Positions 61,628-64,000 of a DNA stretch of 64,000 nt are shown piece after piece. The notes under the pieces were generated by a model, which was given only the letters and a program-made list of their open reading frames with translations, was not told where the DNA came from and searched no databases. Numbering within the stretch: position 1 is the first letter of the stretch; each line of letters starts with the position of its first letter. The DNA comes from Segatella copri (GTDB lineage: Bacteria; Bacteroidota; Bacteroidia; Bacteroidales; Bacteroidaceae), in NCBI RefSeq assembly GCF_019249795.2, contig NZ_CP156892.1, forward strand, positions 446,660 to 510,659. Reading direction: 5' to 3'. Position numbers and translations under genes: made by a program.

Positions 61628-61639
61628 TTTTGTTCGTTT

Positions 61640-61936
61640 TTAATATTTTGCTTTTATTTGAATGCCAGTTTGGGTGATTGTCACCTTTTCGACGCTTTGC
61701 CCATCCATTTCCAGCTGTTCCTTGACTTTCGTTCTCCAATAGATTGGATCGTTGTCAAGCAACATGTCGCTGATGCCTACGCCAACGGATGGATTTTCTT
61801 TCAGCTCACCATTGTGAAGGGTAAGTAGCAGGGCTTGGTTCTGTCTGAGCACGTCACCCACCAGAAGAGAGCCATGCGACACCATTGGCTCCAGGATTGG
61901 AGAATCCTTGTTGTATTCAAGTTGTATTCCTTCCAT
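61640..61936 (-). CDS. GPW/gp25 family baseplate wedge protein
   Basis: 98 residues. The pattern HGSLLVGDVLRQNQALLLTLHNGELKENPSVGVGISDML matches gp25-type wedge proteins found in contractile tails. It begins 1 bp after the spike gene and 12 bp before the holin. Confidence 0.85.
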   Translation of the reverse strand: MEGIQLEYNKDSPILEPMVSHGSLLVGDVLRQNQALLLTLHNGELKENPSVGVGISDMLLDNDPIYWRTKVKEQLEMDGQSVEKVTITQTGIQIKAKY

Positions 61937-61937
61937 G

Positions 61938-62423
61938 TCAATGCTTTATTTTCTCATCCTCATAGTCGCCCTTGTTGAACGACTTTGCGGAATCCGTTGG
62001 TTTGACCGTTGTGAAAGTTCCACCAGGGTGGCTCACGGTCACTTGGTGTGTATGGTTGTTGAAGGCTTCCACAAGCTCATTGATCTTTTGGGTCAGCTGC
62101 CCTATGTTGATGAGACCTCCAAGCTTGCCACCGTTGATGACGATCGTCTCAATGTGGTCAACCTGTAGAACGACAAGTTCCCTGAGGTCTCCCGACAAGC
62201 TGCCGATGGTCACGGCACTGCCCACCTTGGGTGTGACCAGCATCAAGCCATCGTCTTTTATCTCGGAGGCTTTGAGCCTTACCCCTGGGATGGTGATGCC
62301 TCCCACGGTCACCTCACAGAGGTTTCCGTCAACGGATTTCACTATACCTTGGTAGATGGCGATGCTCTTGCCTCCACCTGCCAATGCCCTCAAATGTTCC
62401 TGTAATTGTCTGTACTCATCCAT
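61938..62423 (-). CDS. Phage baseplate assembly protein V (spike) like
   Basis: 161 residues from the ATG at 62421-62423, just after the hub stop (a TTG six bases earlier is less likely). An OB-fold-type N-terminus (IAIYQGIVKSVDGNLCEVTVGGITIPGVRL) is followed by GSAVTIGSLSGDLRELVVLQVD and a C-terminal beta-helix-like segment with NHTHQVTVSHPG. Such proteins form the tail spike that pierces the membrane. Confidence 0.85.
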   Translation of the reverse strand: MDEYRQLQEHLRALAGGGKSIAIYQGIVKSVDGNLCEVTVGGITIPGVRLKASEIKDDGLMLVTPKVGSAVTIGSLSGDLRELVVLQVDHIETIVINGGKLGGLINIGQLTQKINELVEAFNNHTHQVTVSHPGGTFTTVKPTDSAKSFNKGDYEDEKIKH

Positions 62424-62425
62424 AA

Positions 62426-63379
62426 TCAACTCAATCTAAATCCTAAACTGACCTTTCTTTTTCCACCAGCACTTGAAAACTCGGTGTCAACGGCTGTCAC
62501 AAAGTAAGTGCCATCCTTGTAGGGATAATCGGCATCATGGAGCGTGACGCTATCAGATGGACGGCAAACCGGTATGAGCCATCCTGTGATGCTTCCCTCG
62601 TAGCCGTCGAAGCTTCGACGTTTCACCTCCAGCTCGCCACGAGCCTTCATGGAGGGTTCGTCATTGGTGGCACACTTGATTTCTATCTTGTCGCCTCCAG
62701 TTGCTCCAGTCTCCACTTCCTTGACGGTTCCGTCTGGCATCAGGGCTTTCACGATGACTTGCACTTTCTTGTCTTCCGCACGATGATAGGTGAGGTTGTC
62801 TTCCTCCACGTTCAGGGCGAAGTCATAGAAGCATTCCACACCCATCTTTTCGCCTGGAGGGTGTATGTGCAAGGTCTCATCCTGTAGGTAGATGTCAGCC
62901 CCACATTCCTCCTGTACCTTTTTCAAGACATCGTAGCCAGTTGCGTTGTTGATGACAAACTTTCCGTATGTCCAGGAATAGGAGCACTCCACCTTGAATG
63001 AGAGACCACACCCAGAGACCACCTTGGCAAGGAGATCCTTCAAGGCTACCTTTTGAAGCACTTCGTTCTTCATGTCCTTTCGGAACAGAAAGATGTCATC
63101 CTCGCAATATAGCTTGACGTTCCCTCCATCGGTGGATATGCGTTGAAGCCATCCTTCGAACTCAGTTTCAAGTCCTGCCTCTTCGTAGCCAAGGGTGATT
63201 ATCACCTTGTCGCCTCGCTTTAGCTTGTCTTCGACCTGGAGGGCATGGTTGTACTCTGATGCAGGAAGAGTAATGACAGCCGTGTCCGCAAGTAGTTCCA
63301 CGCTACGATGGATTTCTACCTTGTCAATCATACAGAGCTTGTATGTGCCGATTCTGATGTCAAATGCCATGGTGTACAT
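62426..63379 (-). CDS. Phage baseplate hub protein (late control D-like)
   Basis: 317 residues. Order of domains fits gpD/gp44 hubs: beta-barrel start KLCMIDKVEIHRSVELLADTAVITLP, LKRGDKVIITLGYE, a helical middle with LLAKVVSGCGLSFKVE, and YDVLKKVQEECGADIYLQDETLHI, then a C-terminal barrel with SITGWLIPVCRPSDSVTLHDADYPYKDGTYFV. It joins the tail tube to the spike. It ends 3 bp before the spike ATG. Confidence 0.83.
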   Translation of the reverse strand: MYTMAFDIRIGTYKLCMIDKVEIHRSVELLADTAVITLPASEYNHALQVEDKLKRGDKVIITLGYEEAGLETEFEGWLQRISTDGGNVKLYCEDDIFLFRKDMKNEVLQKVALKDLLAKVVSGCGLSFKVECSYSWTYGKFVINNATGYDVLKKVQEECGADIYLQDETLHIHPPGEKMGVECFYDFALNVEEDNLTYHRAEDKKVQVIVKALMPDGTVKEVETGATGGDKIEIKCATNDEPSMKARGELEVKRRSFDGYEGSITGWLIPVCRPSDSVTLHDADYPYKDGTYFVTAVDTEFSSAGGKRKVSLGFRLS

Positions 63380-63383
63380 AATT

Positions 63384-63998
63384 CTATGCGTTTAAGTCGT
63401 CACGGCTCAACAGCAACTTGTAGATGTCATCACTGTAGGCCTGTATGGTGTAGTTTTGATTGATAGTGCCAGAAGTGAAGGGAATGTCCCAACTCTCGAT
63501 GGCAAGTTGGCTGATGCCGAATATCTCAAGCAATGGATTCAGTGCCTTCACGTGACCAGCCTCACAGAAACTTCTGAGCTTTGCCACGTCCGCCTCAGGG
63601 TACTTGCCATCCATGCCCATCAAGATGCCCTCGATTCTCACGCTGTAGTCATCCTGCGTCCAACGTTCCTTGATGCTTCCCCTGATTTTGCCCTTTGAGA
63701 CGTTTCGCCTCACAAGTATGTTCTGCCCATTGACGCTGATCATTGGCTCCATGGGGAAAAGCCACTCTTGCGCTCCAGACTCTTCAAGCTGGAATCGAAG
63801 GGGCAAGACCATCGGCACGCCTGTCGCATTCGTGCGAACCACGTCTTCAAGCTCTGCATCCGACATGGTTTCCACGTCAAAGCCCGAACTGTCTGGAATG
63901 GTCTTGGCCGCTGACATGTAGCCAAGGTTCACGCCATGGAAGTTGTTCTCTCGAAACAACCAATAAGGAGGAACCTTGGTGAGTCCCATGGCTCGCAA
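63384..63998 (-). CDS. DUF6046-like phage protein, probably cut by the window edge
   Basis: At least 200 residues. The frame is open to the edge; the only starts inside are a TTG at 63998 and an ATG at 63989, so the true start may lie outside. It has a beta-rich core ([22 protein letters not shown]) followed by [30 protein letters not shown], typical of DUF6046 proteins of Bacteroidetes phages. It sits directly before the hub gene and may be a tail-tube-initiator or peptidoglycan-facing hub part. Confidence 0.7.
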
Positions 63999-64000
63999 GG

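Overview
The window comes from a gut-type Bacteroidales chromosome, most likely Prevotellaceae (Prevotella/Segatella-like). The evidence is the repeated TAnnTTTGC minus-7 promoter boxes, the lipoprotein and DUF families (DUF4199, DUF6452, DUF6048, DUF4738, DUF4230, DUF5686), a hybrid two-component sensor beside glycoside hydrolases, and the gene order. The genus is an inference; no rRNA is present.

Region 1 (1-18 kb) is core chromosome: SRP RNA and tRNA-Thr, a DUF4199 / glycosyltransferase / lipoprotein operon ending in ApbE and a Crp-type regulator, an M3 oligopeptidase, deoxycytidylate deaminase, an S41 protease, 5-formyl-THF cyclo-ligase, divergent recF-DUF721 and TPR-ribH units, two DUF4230 lipoprotein-like genes, an alanine/glycine:cation symporter and a GNAT acetyltransferase. 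Region 2 (18-29.5 kb) is a small carbohydrate locus read leftward: GH2 and GH31 exo-glycosidases, a hybrid two-component sensor and a LacI regulator. It also holds two candidate small RNAs. Region 3 (29.5-36 kb) has a leftward lipid head-group cluster (PgpA-like, CDP-alcohol phosphatidyltransferase, PAP2, GtrA). Its transferase gene is broken by an exact 328-bp tandem duplication. A DUF5686 outer-membrane gene and a LuxR-type response regulator follow.

Region 4 (36-44 kb) starts with about 1.1 kb of non-coding DNA packed with inverted and tandem repeats. An integrative mobilizable element follows: two tandem tyrosine recombinases, two excisionase-like HTH genes, a DUF3408 protein, a candidate oriT hairpin, MobC and a relaxase. 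A 39-codon remnant of a GH29 alpha-L-fucosidase lies just after it. Region 5 (44-47 kb) is AT-rich and carries a C10 (streptopain-like) cysteine protease and a lipoprotein.

Region 6 (47-64 kb) is the tail and lysis end of a contractile-tail (Mu/P2-like) prophage, read leftward: baseplate hub, spike, gp25, holin, amidase, a probable one-protein spanin, LysM/tail X, baseplate J, a tail I-like protein, and a 2,775-residue tail protein. It ends in a diversity-generating retroelement (DGR). A 116-bp template repeat (49142-49257) matches a variable repeat (49427-49542) in the last codons of the giant tail gene. The copies differ at 11 positions, and all 11 are adenines on the coding strand of the template. 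A reverse transcriptase with YCDD and the DGR-type GxxxSQ motif lies beside it. The template has its own TAnnTTTGC box. No Avd-like gene is visible, and the reverse transcriptase carries an extra C-terminal domain. This DGR is the most notable system in the window.
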